A stretch of DNA of 64,000 nt from JBMNTP01 sp050945795 (GTDB lineage: Bacteria > Bacillota > Clostridia > Christensenellales > MGBC116941), in the NCBI GenBank assembly GCA_050945795.1, contig JBMNTP010000005.1, positions 1-64,000 of the forward strand. The letters run 5' to 3'. The translations under genes were made by a program, and so were the position numbers. The notes beneath the pieces are model-generated. The model was not told where the DNA came from. It was given only the letters and a program-made list of their open reading frames with translations, and ran no database searches. Numbering within the stretch: the stretch's first letter is position 1; each line of letters begins with the position of its first letter. Below are positions 43,336-52,750 of the stretch, piece by piece.

Positions 43336-45258
43336 TTACTCCACGCTGGCTCGGGTATGGTTTAGCAATCCGCCGGCAAGCAAAATATCTCTAAGCCTTT
43401 TTGAAGCGTCTAGCTTGACATTAAACTCAAACCCGTTTGTTTTGTTGGTTACGCTAAAAACTCCACCTTCGCCCGTTTTAGCGTCCGCTCCGTATATAAC
43501 CAGCTCGTCTCCCTGCTCTATTTTATCATAATCCGCCTCATTCTCAAATGTAAGCGGCAAAATACCCGAATTTATAAGGTTCGACATATGTATACGCGCG
43601 AAGGATTTGGCTATAACGCCCTTTATACCTAAATAAAGCGGCACCAGCGCGGCATGCTCACGGCTTGAACCCTGCCCGTAGTTATGCCCGGCTACTAAAA
43701 AGCCGCCGCCCGCCTCTTTCGCCCTTTTAGGAAAGCTGTCGTCAACGGGAGATAGGCAAAAGTCGGATAAATACGGTATATTGCTGCGGAAGGGCAGCAG
43801 CTTGGCGTTTGAAGGCATAATATGGTCTGTTGTGATATTGTCCTCCATTTTAAGCAGTACGCTGCCCGAAACATCCTTCGCCATTGCCTTGTTTATAGGG
43901 AACGGCTTTATGTTCGGCCCTCTAACCACTTCAGTAACTCCTGTATCCGGAGCGATTATAAGATTGTCGTTTATAAGGAAGCTGTCCGGCATATCAACGC
44001 TTATGTCGGTATCAAGCTTTCTTGGATCGGTAAGCACACCGGTAAGCGCCGTCGCCGCCGCCGTTTCCGGGCTTACAAGATAAACGCTGGCGCTCGGAGT
44101 GCCGCTGCGGCCGTAGAAATTGCGGTTGAAGGTGCGCACCGAAACAGCGTCTGTTCCCGGCGCTTGTCCCATGCCTATGCACGGCCCGCACGACGTTTCC
44201 AGCACCCGCGCTCCCGCCGCTATCATATCGCCAAGCGCCCCGTTTAGCGCCAGCATATTCAATACCTGACGGCTGCCCGGCGATATAACAAGGCTTACAG
44301 TCGGATCTACCGTTTTTCCTTTAAGTATCGCCGCCACCTTCATCATGTCCATATAAGACGAGTTGGTGCAGCTGCCTATCGCCACCTGATCAACCTTTAT
44401 TTCACCTATTTCGCTTATGCTCTTTACCGCATCAGGCGAATGCGGGCAGGCGGCCAGCGGCTCAATCTTAGAGAGGTCTATCTCAACCACCTCATCATAC
44501 TCCGCCCCCTCATCGGGCAACAGCTCTATCCAATCTTGCTCGCGGCCCTGCGCCGCCAAAAACTCCCACGTAATTTCATCGCTCGGGAAAAGCGATGTCG
44601 TAGCGCCAAGCTCAGCGCCCATATTTGTTATGGTAGCGCGCTCGGGTACAGACAAGGTTTTTATGCCGGGGCCGGTATATTCCATAATTCTGCCCACCCC
44701 GCCTTTAACGCTAAGCCGCCTTAAAACCTCAAGTATAATATCCTTAGCCGATACAAACGGCTGTAAGCTGCCTATAAGCTTTATATTGCATATTTTGGGC
44801 ATGGAGAGATAATAAGGCCCTCCGCCCATCGCCACCGCCACATCAAGCCCTCCCGCGCCAATAGCCAGCATTCCGAGGCCGCCGCCAGTAGGCGTATGGC
44901 TGTCAGAGCCAAGCAGCGTTTTTCCCGGCTTGCCAAACCGCTCAAGATGCACCTGATGGCATATGCCGTTGCCCGGCTTGCTAAAGTAAACGCCGTGCCT
45001 TGACGCTACAGTCTGTATATATTTATGGTCATCGGCATTTTCAAAGCCGGCTTGTAACATATTATGATCTATATAAGCAACGCTTTTTTCGGTTTTTACC
45101 TCCGGCACTCCCATAGCCTCAAACTGAAGGTAAGCCATAGTTCCGGTACTGTCCTGTGTAAGCGTTTGATCTATCTTTATGGATATTTCGCTTCCCGCCT
45201 CCGGAGAGCCGGATATAAGATGTGAGAGTATAATTTTCTTTGCCACATTTAATGCCAT
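43336..45258 (-). CDS. Aconitate hydratase (about 640-residue type)
   Basis: Iron-sulfur enzyme isomerising citrate and isocitrate. The 640 residues include LGSDSHTPTGGGLGMLAIGAGGLD near 117-140, GSCTNSSYMDM near 298 and ETSCGPCIGMGQAPGT near 355 (the three cluster Cys), and the swivel domain with GHNYGQGSSREHAALVPLYLG near 545. Length and order match the short aconitase type, not the 900-residue AcnA. AGGAAGGAA precedes the ATG. In a fermenter it probably serves glutamate synthesis. First gene of aconitase-rex-yjbQ. Confidence 0.95.
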   Translation of the reverse strand: MALNVAKKIILSHLISGSPEAGSEISIKIDQTLTQDSTGTMAYLQFEAMGVPEVKTEKSVAYIDHNMLQAGFENADDHKYIQTVASRHGVYFSKPGNGICHQVHLERFGKPGKTLLGSDSHTPTGGGLGMLAIGAGGLDVAVAMGGGPYYLSMPKICNIKLIGSLQPFVSAKDIILEVLRRLSVKGGVGRIMEYTGPGIKTLSVPERATITNMGAELGATTSLFPSDEITWEFLAAQGREQDWIELLPDEGAEYDEVVEIDLSKIEPLAACPHSPDAVKSISEIGEIKVDQVAIGSCTNSSYMDMMKVAAILKGKTVDPTVSLVISPGSRQVLNMLALNGALGDMIAAGARVLETSCGPCIGMGQAPGTDAVSVRTFNRNFYGRSGTPSASVYLVSPETAAATALTGVLTDPRKLDTDISVDMPDSFLINDNLIIAPDTGVTEVVRGPNIKPFPINKAMAKDVSGSVLLKMEDNITTDHIMPSNAKLLPFRSNIPYLSDFCLSPVDDSFPKRAKEAGGGFLVAGHNYGQGSSREHAALVPLYLGIKGVIAKSFARIHMSNLINSGILPLTFENEADYDKIEQGDELVIYGADAKTGEGGVFSVTNKTNGFEFNVKLDASKRLRDILLAGGLLNHTRASVE

Positions 45259-45288
45259 ATTCGTATTCCTTCCTATCCCGATGCTTTA

Positions 45289-45317
45289 ATTTTACATGCG
45301 CCTCAATTGCTTGTCAA
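45289..45317 (-). promoter_or_regulatory. Promoter for the aconitase operon
   Basis: Minus strand TTGACA (45317-45312), 17 bases, TAAAAT (45294-45289), 31 bases before the ATG. Confidence 0.75.
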
Positions 45318-45338
45318 CTTGACGTTAGCCGCTTTGTC

Positions 45339-45367
45339 TTGCCCTTTAGAACGCTTTGGCATATAAT
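45339..45367 (+). promoter_or_regulatory. Promoter for the 45392 gene
   Basis: TTGCCC (45339-45344), 17 bases, TATAAT (45362-45367), 25 bases before the ATG. It is back to back with the aconitase promoter. Confidence 0.7.
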
Positions 45368-45391
45368 AAAAAAACACGTTTGGAGGTTAAT

Positions 45392-45658
45392 ATGAGAATA
45401 TGGTCGCTGCTTAAAAAAAATCAAAAGATAATAGCTTCCTCCCTTGACGAATTCGACTCTCCCTCGCTTTTTGAAATAATGGAGCAGGTTTGCCCAGTTT
45501 TCGACATACCGCATCCTCTTATAATAGAAAAACACGAGCGCGAATTCGCGAATTTTTCAAGGACTATATTCAAGCCTTCCGATTTTATAGAAACCGTATC
45601 CTTCGATACTTTTGAAATTGAAGTCTTTAAGGAAAAGAAAGGAAATTCTCAGCAATAA
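45392..45658 (+). CDS. Small uncharacterised protein
   Basis: An 88-residue soluble protein that I cannot assign. It is charged and aromatic, with FDSPSLFEIMEQVCPVFDIP in the middle and FIETVSFDTFEIEVFKEK near the end, and looks like a compact alpha-beta domain. The start at 45392 has TGGAGG 8 bases upstream and a strong promoter further up, so it is very likely expressed. One Cys only, so no obvious metal site. Confidence 0.72.
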   Translation: MRIWSLLKKNQKIIASSLDEFDSPSLFEIMEQVCPVFDIPHPLIIEKHEREFANFSRTIFKPSDFIETVSFDTFEIEVFKEKKGNSQQ

Positions 45659-45721
45659 TTTGCCACTAATATCCGCGCCCTTTTAAGGACATATTAAAAG
45701 CAAAAACAGGGAGTGGAAAAA

Positions 45722-45928
45722 ATGTTTCTTGACAGACTCGCGTTAATACTTATGATAATCGGCGGTTTAAACTGGGGACTTATAGGTCTTTTCGATTTCA
45801 ATCTTGTAGCCGCCATATTTGGAGCAGCCTCGGTTTGGAGCCGCATAATATACAGCATAGTGGGCATAGCGTCCATATGGGGCATATCGTTGCTGTTTCG
45901 AGATCACCGCAGCGGAAGACGCGACTAA
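45722..45928 (+). CDS. DUF378 family membrane protein (YuzA-like)
   Basis: A 68-residue protein with two membrane segments (about 5-28 and 38-60). LDRLALILMIIGGLNWGLIGLF, with its Gly-Leu-Asn-Trp-Gly core, is the DUF378 signature. Function of the family is unknown. GGGAG precedes the ATG; a GTG nine bases earlier is also possible but would place the site inside the gene. Two terminators follow. Confidence 0.88.
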   Translation: MFLDRLALILMIIGGLNWGLIGLFDFNLVAAIFGAASVWSRIIYSIVGIASIWGISLLFRDHRSGRRD

Positions 45929-46099
45929 CCGCGTAACCAAGCTTTCATTACAAAGAAGCACAATAAGCGGCGAATGCCGTCTACCGGCCGCGCAAAAACA
46001 TATGGCAAGGCCGAATCTTATTATCCGGCTTACGCGCGCACAAAAAAAGACTTCTCAATTGCATAATACGCACGGTAAATTGCAATGCGATTCAAATAA

Positions 46100-46158
46100 G
46101 TGCGCGAAAGCGCGCTTTTTTGATATCCCTAGCGGCGCCCGCCGCTTTTTATTATTTT
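46100..46158 (+). terminator. Two tandem terminators
   Basis: GTGCGC-GAAA-GCGCGC (46100-46115) followed by six T, then AGCGGC-GCCC-GCCGCT (46131-46146) followed by a T-rich run. Confidence 0.8.
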
Positions 46159-46169
46159 TACCCGCCTTA

Positions 46170-46199
46170 TTGACATGCCGCTTCAAAGCTTATTAAAAT
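46170..46199 (+). promoter_or_regulatory. Promoter for the SDR gene
   Basis: TTGACA (46170-46175) and TAAAAT (46194-46199) with an 18-base spacer, about 90 bases before the ATG. Confidence 0.6.
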
Positions 46200-46288
46200 A
46201 ACAGTGGCATAATATTCCTTTGCCCTGCCGCATGCGGTTTTTAAAAGCCGAAATAAATGCGGTATGTTTTATATATGGGGGTATAAAT

Positions 46289-47065
46289 ATGTATCATAAG
46301 AGACTCAGCGGTAAAACCTGCCTTATAACCGGCGCCGCACAGGGGCTTGGTGAAGCCATAGCCGAGCGCTTTTCAACCGAAGGAGCGCAGGTCATCATCG
46401 CCGATATAAACTTTGAAGCGGCGCGGTCGGTGGCTGCCAGAATAGGCGGAGATGCTGTAAAATGCGACGTCTGCTGCTATGACGATTGCGTGGCGGCGAC
46501 TGAGTTCGCGCTGGCGCAGTACGGCAGCATCGATATATTGGTGGCAAACGCGGCGATACTTATATCCGGCCGTATATTAGACTTTTCGCCGCAGGAATGG
46601 AAGAAGGTTGTAGATGTAAACCTGTGCGGCAGCTTCAACATAATAAAGGCCGCTGCCCCCTCTATGCTTGAGAAAAAAAGCGGCTCTATAATACAGATAA
46701 ACAGCAAATCGGGCAAAGAAGGCTCGGCAAGAAACTCGGCGTATTCTGCCAGCAAATTCGGCGGCATAGGACTTGTTCAATCACTAGCGCTGGAATTCGC
46801 CGAGCATAATGTCCGCGTCAACGCCATCTGCCCCGGCAATCTTCTCGATTCCCCGCTCTGGGTAAACAGCCTTTATTATCAATATTCAAGAAACCAAGGA
46901 ATATCAAGAGAGCAGGTGCGGAAGAATTATATAAATCAGGTGCCTATGAAAAAAGGCTGCTCCTATTTCGATGTATCCTCCATGGCCGTTTACCTCGCCA
47001 CCGACGAGGCGGCGTATATAACCGGCCAGTCAATAAATGTATCGGGTGGGCAGGTAATGCACTGA
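46289..47065 (+). CDS. SDR-family polyol/sugar-phosphate dehydrogenase
   Basis: NAD(P)-dependent short-chain dehydrogenase, 258 residues. TGAAQGLGEAIA near 13-24 is the cofactor loop, ADINF the acidic end of the second strand (suggests NAD), NAAI near 86, the catalytic Ser and Tyr-Lys in INSKSG and YSASKFGG near 138-157, and a C-terminal INVSGGQVMH. The overall pattern, with VPMKKGCSYFDVSSMAVYLATDEA, resembles sorbitol-6-phosphate 2-dehydrogenase. The start at 46289 follows GGGGGT. The two next genes are also sugar-type dehydrogenase and thiamine enzyme. Confidence 0.88.
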   Translation: MYHKRLSGKTCLITGAAQGLGEAIAERFSTEGAQVIIADINFEAARSVAARIGGDAVKCDVCCYDDCVAATEFALAQYGSIDILVANAAILISGRILDFSPQEWKKVVDVNLCGSFNIIKAAAPSMLEKKSGSIIQINSKSGKEGSARNSAYSASKFGGIGLVQSLALEFAEHNVRVNAICPGNLLDSPLWVNSLYYQYSRNQGISREQVRKNYINQVPMKKGCSYFDVSSMAVYLATDEAAYITGQSINVSGGQVMH

Positions 47066-47174
47066 TTTTTCAGCTTTATTATGGTTTAAAAGAATCCGCA
47101 TAGCCAAAAGACTAAGTTAGTGGTAGAATGGTTTTGAGGATATGTTTTTCGGCTTAAAAAACCACTTTTTACCC

Positions 47175-47190
47175 CCGAAAACGTTTTTCC
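47175..47190. promoter_or_regulatory. LacI/CcpA-like operator candidate
   Basis: CCGAAAACGTTTTTCC has a perfect AAAACGTTTT core and fits most of the catabolite-response consensus (GWAARCGYTW). It lies 55 bases before the next gene, in the 179-base gap after the SDR gene. Confidence 0.4.
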
Positions 47191-47244
47191 AAAGCGGTAA
47201 TCATGTTTACTGCTGAATAATGGTATAAAATGAAAGGCAGCAAT

Positions 47245-48525
47245 ATGAAAACCCGTGCCGTCAGATTATACGGAAAAAATGATCTTCGCCTTGAGCATTT
47301 CGAACTGCCACCTATTAAGCAGGATGAAATACTTTGCAGCGTTATCAGCGACAGCATATGCATGTCCAGCTATAAGGCGGCAATACTTGGCGCGGAGCAT
47401 AAACGAGTGCCTAATAATGTCGCGGACAATCCTATAATAATAGGGCATGAATTCTGCGGCGATATAATAGAGGTGGGCAGCGCTTGGGCGCATAAATATC
47501 GCCCCGGACAAAAATACACCATACAACCCGCCATGTTTTTCCCCGGCAGCGACTATATAACACCGGGTTATGCCTGGCCGTATTGCGGCGGCAACGCTAC
47601 ATACGTTATAATGCCGCGCGAGATCATGGAGCATGACTGCCTTATAACTTATAACGGCAACGCTTATTTCTACGGCTCGCTCGCCGAACCGCTAAGCTGC
47701 CTTGTAGGAGCGTTTCGCGCCGCTTACCATACTCCGCCCGGCTCATTTGAGCATATAATGGGCATCCGAGAAGGCGGGCGCGCGCTATTTATGGCGGCAG
47801 CCGGCCCTATGGGACTTGGTGCCATAGATTACGCGCTAAACGCCATAATACCGCCCTCTTTGCTGGTAGTTGCCGACATAGACGGCGAAAGGCTTAACCG
47901 CGCCGCCTCTATATATACAAAAGAGTACGCTAAAGAGCGCGGCGTTGCGCTGCATTATATAGATACATCAGGCGAAGGCGCTTATGAAAAGCTTATGGCG
48001 CTGTCACAGGGCAGCGGATATGACGATATAATGGTTTTCGCGGCGGTAAAGCAGGTTGTTGAGATGGCGGACGCGCTGCTAGGGCGCGACGGTTGCCTAA
48101 ACTTTTTCGCCGGCCCGACGGATACAGCTTTTAGCGCCGACATAAATTTTTACAATATACATTACAACCGCGCTCATATTATAGGCACATCGGGCGGCAA
48201 CGCTGACGATATGAGACACGCTCTTGAGCTTATGAGCGCCGGCCGCATAAACCCATCACCTATGATCACACACATTGGCGGCCTGGATAGTGCGATAGAA
48301 ACAACGCTTAACCTGCCTTCTATATCCGGCGGGAAAAAGCTTGTATATACTCACATACTGCTTCCGCTTACCGCTATTTCAGATTTTGGCGAACTTGGCA
48401 AAAACAGCCGTCTTTTCGCCGGCCTTGACAGCATTTGCAGCAAAAATAACGGTATCTGGAACGCAGAAGCTGAGGAATTCTTGCTTGCCAATGCCGAATC
48501 ATCCGGCACAGGCGGCATTAAATAA
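47245..48525 (+). CDS. Zinc-type sugar-phosphate dehydrogenase (sorbose-1-phosphate reductase-like)
   Basis: Medium-chain dehydrogenase homologue of 426 residues. Catalytic-domain elements are ICMSSYKAAILG (replacing the usual C-G-S-D), IIGHEFCGDIIEVGS near 71 and EPLSCLVGAF near 150; MAAAGPMGLGAIDYAL near 180 is the Rossmann loop and DIDGERL the acidic strand end. The structural four-Cys zinc lobe is missing. The pattern, with long C-terminus, resembles the SorE group acting on L-sorbose 1-phosphate. AAAGG precedes the ATG at 47245. It lies 14 bases before the E1 fusion. Confidence 0.78.
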   Translation: MKTRAVRLYGKNDLRLEHFELPPIKQDEILCSVISDSICMSSYKAAILGAEHKRVPNNVADNPIIIGHEFCGDIIEVGSAWAHKYRPGQKYTIQPAMFFPGSDYITPGYAWPYCGGNATYVIMPREIMEHDCLITYNGNAYFYGSLAEPLSCLVGAFRAAYHTPPGSFEHIMGIREGGRALFMAAAGPMGLGAIDYALNAIIPPSLLVVADIDGERLNRAASIYTKEYAKERGVALHYIDTSGEGAYEKLMALSQGSGYDDIMVFAAVKQVVEMADALLGRDGCLNFFAGPTDTAFSADINFYNIHYNRAHIIGTSGGNADDMRHALELMSAGRINPSPMITHIGGLDSAIETTLNLPSISGGKKLVYTHILLPLTAISDFGELGKNSRLFAGLDSICSKNNGIWNAEAEEFLLANAESSGTGGIK

Positions 48526-48539
48526 GGAGTGACTTTTTA

Positions 48540-51008
48540 ATGACCAAAATTCTCGAGTACCAGCCGGACGAGCTAAGAAAGCCGTCCTCCATCAACATCC
48601 CGGACATACCGGTAAACACCTACCAAAAGTCGGCCAAAGATGAGAAAGGTAATTTCTCCAAGGATGATTTCCTTCGCATCTACAGGGATATGCTGCTTAT
48701 ACGCGAATTTGAAACCATGATAAACCAGATAAAGGTTCAGGGCGAATATCGCGGCGTACCTTATCAGCATCCCGGCCCGGCTCACCTTTCGATAGGACAG
48801 GAAGCCAGCGCTGTCGGTCAGTCGTATATCCTTACAAAGGATGACCTCACCTTCGGTTCACACAGGAGCCACGGCGAAATAATAGCCAAGTGCCTGTCCG
48901 CCGCTCATAAGCTTTCAGATAAAGAGCTTATGGACATAATGTCGAATTTCTTCGACGGCTCAACACTTTCAGTTGTTGAAAAACACATCAAAACCCAGAA
49001 CATACAGGATATCGCTAAGTACTTTATACTTTACGGTATGACGGCTGAAACCTTTGCCCGTGAGAACGGATTTAACAAAGGACTCGGCGGCTCGATGCAT
49101 GCTTTCTTTACGCCGTTTGGCAGCTATCCCAACAACGCTATAGTAGGCGGCAGCGGCCCCATCGCTCCGGGCGCGGCGCTTTACAAAAAAGCAAACCGCA
49201 AGCCGGGCATGGTTATCTGCAACATAGGCGATGCGGCTACAGCATGCGGCCCGGTATGGGAAGGCATGGTTTTCTCAACAATGGATCAGTATACAAAGCT
49301 TTGGGAAGGCGAATACAAAGGCGGACTGCCGCTCGTATTCAACATATTCAACAACGGCTACGGCATGGGCGGCCAGACAAAGGGCGAAACTATGGGCATG
49401 GATATGATAGCCCGCATAGGCGCAGCCTTAAATCCCGACTCCATGCACGCCGAGCGTGTTGACGGATACAACCCCCTCGCCGTTATAGACGCTTACAAAC
49501 GCAAAGCCGATATTATAAACGCAGGGAAAGGCCCGATATTCCTCGACGTTGTTACATATCGCCTGAGCGGACACTCTCCCAGCGATAACAGCACATACCG
49601 CACAAGAGAAGAGATCGAAGCCTGGAGAGAGGTTGATCCTATAGAGGCATTTAAGCATGAGCTGGCGGAAGCCAAAATCGCTACGGTAGAGGAATGCGAG
49701 ACGCTACACGAAGAGTGTGCCGAAGTTGTACGCCGCTGCTGTGAGCTGGCTACAAACGACGATATATCGCCACGCATAAACCTCGTTAAATATCCGGACG
49801 CCATCGCCGACCTTATGTTCAGCAATGATAAGAAAGAAAAGCTTGGCGACGATAAGCCGGCAGTCCTTATACCCAAAGAGGAAAATCCGCGCTACAAGCA
49901 GATTCAGGGCAAGGCTCGTTTCCATCTTGTCGACGGCAAGCCTGTTCCTAAAATTAAGCAGTACAGCTTCCGTGACGCTATATTTGAGGCTATACTCGAT
50001 AAGTATTACGAAGATCCGACCTTCGTATCGTTTGGCGAAGATCTAAGAGACTGGGGCAGCGCTTTTGGCTGCTACAGAAACATGGAGCTCTCGATTCCTT
50101 ACCAGAGGCTCTTTAACTCGCCCATCGCTGAGGCTTCCATAGTCGGAGCCGCCGTCGGATACGCCATGAGCGGCGGCCGCGTATGTGTTGAGCTTATGTA
50201 CATCGACTTCCTCGGCCGTGCCGGAGACGAAACATTCAACCAGCTCTCCAAGTGGCAGGCAATGAGCGCCGGCGTACTACAAATGCCGGTCGTGCTAAGA
50301 ATGTCCGTCGGCAGCAAATACGGCGCTCAGCACAGCCAGGACTGGAGCGCGCTGCTCGCGCATATTCCCGGCCTTAAGGTCGTATACCCGGCAACGCCTT
50401 ATGACGCCAAGGGCCTTATGACAACCGCTCTTAACGGAACAGACCCCGTTATATTCCTTGAAAGCCAGCGCACCTATGATATCGGCGAGCAGTTCCATGA
50501 GGGCGGCATACCCGAAGGCAGCTATGAAATACCGATTGGCGAGCCGGATATAAAGCGCGAAGGCAAGGACATAACCATACTTTCAATAGGCGCTATGCTT
50601 TATAGGGCTATTGACGCGGCTAACATGCTTGAAGAAAAGTACGGCCTGTCCGCCGAAGTAATCGACGCTCGCTCGCTCGTACCCTTCAACTACAACCCCG
50701 TTATAGAGTCGGTTAAAAAGACGGGTCGCGTGGTTGTTTGCGGCGACGCTTGTGAAAGAAACTCGTTTATGAAGGAACTGGCCGCCAATATCAGCGAGTT
50801 GGCCTTTAAATACCTCGACGCTCCCGTGTGCGTAGTAGGAGCAAAAGATTGGATCACACCGGCCTTTGAGCTCGAAGACTCCTTCTTCCCGCAGACAGAG
50901 TGGATACTCGATGCCATAAACGAAAGAGTGCTGCCGCTACCCGGCCATGTTGCCACCGCTGATTTTACCTCGGCTGAGAAAATCCGCAATGCGAAGCGCG
51001 GCGTCTAA
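48540..51008 (+). CDS. Fused E1 alpha-beta thiamine-diphosphate enzyme
   Basis: An 822-residue fusion of both halves of a 2-oxoacid-dehydrogenase type E1. The alpha part (about 45-420) has HRSHGEIIAKC near 103, the thiamine motif as GDAATACGPVWEG (GDA instead of GDG) with FNIFNNGYGMGG, and SGHSPSDNSTYR. The beta part (about 480-800) has VSFGEDLRDWG, FNSPIAEASIVGAAVGYAMSG and GAQHSQDWSALLAHIPGLKVVYP. A 50-residue linker joins them. No E2 or E3 gene and no lipoyl domain is near, so it may use another acceptor, for instance a sugar phosphate. AAGGAG precedes the ATG. Codon use is richer in C-ending codons, which suggests high expression. Confidence 0.88.
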   Translation: MTKILEYQPDELRKPSSINIPDIPVNTYQKSAKDEKGNFSKDDFLRIYRDMLLIREFETMINQIKVQGEYRGVPYQHPGPAHLSIGQEASAVGQSYILTKDDLTFGSHRSHGEIIAKCLSAAHKLSDKELMDIMSNFFDGSTLSVVEKHIKTQNIQDIAKYFILYGMTAETFARENGFNKGLGGSMHAFFTPFGSYPNNAIVGGSGPIAPGAALYKKANRKPGMVICNIGDAATACGPVWEGMVFSTMDQYTKLWEGEYKGGLPLVFNIFNNGYGMGGQTKGETMGMDMIARIGAALNPDSMHAERVDGYNPLAVIDAYKRKADIINAGKGPIFLDVVTYRLSGHSPSDNSTYRTREEIEAWREVDPIEAFKHELAEAKIATVEECETLHEECAEVVRRCCELATNDDISPRINLVKYPDAIADLMFSNDKKEKLGDDKPAVLIPKEENPRYKQIQGKARFHLVDGKPVPKIKQYSFRDAIFEAILDKYYEDPTFVSFGEDLRDWGSAFGCYRNMELSIPYQRLFNSPIAEASIVGAAVGYAMSGGRVCVELMYIDFLGRAGDETFNQLSKWQAMSAGVLQMPVVLRMSVGSKYGAQHSQDWSALLAHIPGLKVVYPATPYDAKGLMTTALNGTDPVIFLESQRTYDIGEQFHEGGIPEGSYEIPIGEPDIKREGKDITILSIGAMLYRAIDAANMLEEKYGLSAEVIDARSLVPFNYNPVIESVKKTGRVVVCGDACERNSFMKELAANISELAFKYLDAPVCVVGAKDWITPAFELEDSFFPQTEWILDAINERVLPLPGHVATADFTSAEKIRNAKRGV

Positions 51009-51027
51009 TAACGCATATCAATCAATT

Positions 51028-51060
51028 AAAACAGCCTGCTTAAAGCAGGCTGTTTTTTAT
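51028..51060 (+). terminator. Terminator after the E1 fusion
   Basis: Perfect 13-bp stem AAAACAGCCTGCT (51028-51040) with its complement (51044-51056), then TTTATTT. Confidence 0.92.
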
Positions 51061-51206
51061 TTATACGAGTGTAACTAATTATAAATAACAGAAAGGCCGC
51101 AATAGCGACCCTTCTTAAAAACTTATATTAACCTATGTGATTATTTTAGCGCACCTTTTTTCTTCCTAATGCCGCTACGGCATAAGAAAGTAAACATACA
51201 CTCAAC

Positions 51207-52412
51207 TTATAATTCATGATCGGCAAGCAGCTCTATGGTTGTTAGAATGCCGGACACTACCGCCATCTTACTGTAATGCATACCATAATAAGCCTTACCG
51301 TTGTCACCAAGCTGCGCCCTTTCCCCTTCATCCATTTTATATAGCTTCATAACCGCATCGACCAGCGCGCGAGGATTTTCCGGCTCACACGCCACGCCTG
51401 CCCTGGCACTATTTACTATTCTAGCCCCTTCACCTTCAACGCTGGCAATCACAGGCACACCATGCGCGAAATACGATTGTATTTTAGGCGGCTCAAGCAG
51501 GAAAAACTCTTTCTTCCTCTTAAATGTTACAAGCGCGGCGCTTGCCGTCGCTAGCCAAAAAGGAACATGGCTTGTTTTGTCCATATCCTTAAATACTATC
51601 GAATCAAGACCCTCTTGCAGCACCCGCTGCTCAAGTCCAGCACGTGCCGAGCCGTCGCCTATCAGCACCCACTTAACCTCATCAACGCCGCTTTCTTTAA
51701 GCAGCTTAGCAGCCGAAAGCACCGTATCCCACGATTGCGCCTCGCCTATGCCGCCTATATATACTATGCGAAATCCCTCCGGCAATGGATGGGTTTCAGT
51801 ATCGGAAGGGTATTCCGGCACTATATTTTCAATTCCCTCAACCCATTTTGGTATATAAGCTATAGGGCCTTCATAGCCATACGCGCGCAGCCGATCTATA
51901 AATCCCATAGACGCGGCTATAATGGCGTCGGAGTGGGCGTAAATCCCTCCCGACCTCTTTACCGCCAGCTTTGTTATGCCCCCTGACGCCCCCGCCGCCT
52001 CCAGCCTGTCCGGCCAGAGTTCGCTAAGCCTTAGTGCGAGCGGCGCCCTTGAAGCCTCGGCCGCCTCTACCGCCGGCCATGCCTCGCAGGTAATCAGCGG
52101 CTCATATGCCATAACGGCGTCAAATTTGGTATTTATTGATTTAACCAGCTTTCTGCCTTCTATGCCAAAACGCAAAGCCGCCGTCATTGACGGCTTGCCG
52201 TTTTTTCGCGGCGACGCCGCCGTTCTATATATTTTAATGTCACGATGCGGGGGTTTTAGCGGCTCGGTGTTTTCCTCAAGGTTGGAGTCTTGCGATTTTT
52301 CCCTGCCTGTGAGTACCGTAACATCGTGCCACGCCCTGAAAAAAGCATCGGCGATGTCGTTAGCTGCACATCTGTCCGGCCAAAATTCAGGCGTCACAAT
52401 TAATATCTTCAA
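51207..52412 (-). CDS. Glycosyltransferase, GT4-like
   Basis: GT-B glycosyltransferase of 401 residues. N-terminal Rossmann half begins MKILIVTPEFWPD with an NDIADAF loop; the C-terminal half shows RIVYIGGIGEAQSWDTVLSAAKLL and WVLIGDGSAR, KDMDKTSHVPFWLA, and a donor-binding region GVPVIASVEGEGARIV with a later ACEPENP (Glu). The start is a TTG with only a weak site, just 16 bases from a -10 box at 52428-52433. It is a lone gene, and the acceptor is unknown. Confidence 0.85.
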   Translation of the reverse strand: MKILIVTPEFWPDRCAANDIADAFFRAWHDVTVLTGREKSQDSNLEENTEPLKPPHRDIKIYRTAASPRKNGKPSMTAALRFGIEGRKLVKSINTKFDAVMAYEPLITCEAWPAVEAAEASRAPLALRLSELWPDRLEAAGASGGITKLAVKRSGGIYAHSDAIIAASMGFIDRLRAYGYEGPIAYIPKWVEGIENIVPEYPSDTETHPLPEGFRIVYIGGIGEAQSWDTVLSAAKLLKESGVDEVKWVLIGDGSARAGLEQRVLQEGLDSIVFKDMDKTSHVPFWLATASAALVTFKRKKEFFLLEPPKIQSYFAHGVPVIASVEGEGARIVNSARAGVACEPENPRALVDAVMKLYKMDEGERAQLGDNGKAYYGMHYSKMAVVSGILTTIELLADHEL

Positions 52413-52694
52413 AAAGAAACACCATCCAATATATTAAGTAAAATATTTCTAAATCAAATTAATTTTATAGCTATAATAACACTATGTCAATCCGCCGGTA
52501 ATAAAAGAAGCTTTTCGACATTTCTCGACATTGCTCTATTTGCAGTTTCGGTTTGCCAAAATTGCCTGACCGCCCCAAATGGCACAAAAAACACCGGCAT
52601 AATGCAGGACTGGAACCGGCAATATGCACTTTCACTTGTCCTATAAATTAAATTATGCCGCCAGCAATTAACATTGCGCAAAGCCGCTTAGGAG

Positions 52695-52723
52695 TTGACT
52701 TTGGTGGGTTCGTGGTGTATAAT
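52695..52723 (+). promoter_or_regulatory. Promoter of the second hydrogenase gene
   Basis: TTGACT (52695-52700), 17 bases, TATAAT (52718-52723). The -10 lies in a small palindrome, TGGTG-TATAAT-CACCA (52713-52728). Confidence 0.85.
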
Positions 52724-52732
52724 CACCATGTT

Positions 52733-52750
52733 CTGATATAAATTAAACAA
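52733..52750. promoter_or_regulatory. Rex operator candidate before the second hydrogenase
   Basis: CTGATATAAATTAAACAA matches the Rex palindrome at 4 of 7 positions in the left arm and 6 of 7 in the right. It begins at the expected transcription start, a position where a repressor would block. Confidence 0.45.

Larger units (their letters stand above)
45929..46288. other. Intergenic region with tandem terminators and promoter
   Basis: No gene seen. It holds two hairpins that end the DUF378 unit and the promoter of the SDR gene; the rest is unremarkable. Confidence 0.6.
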
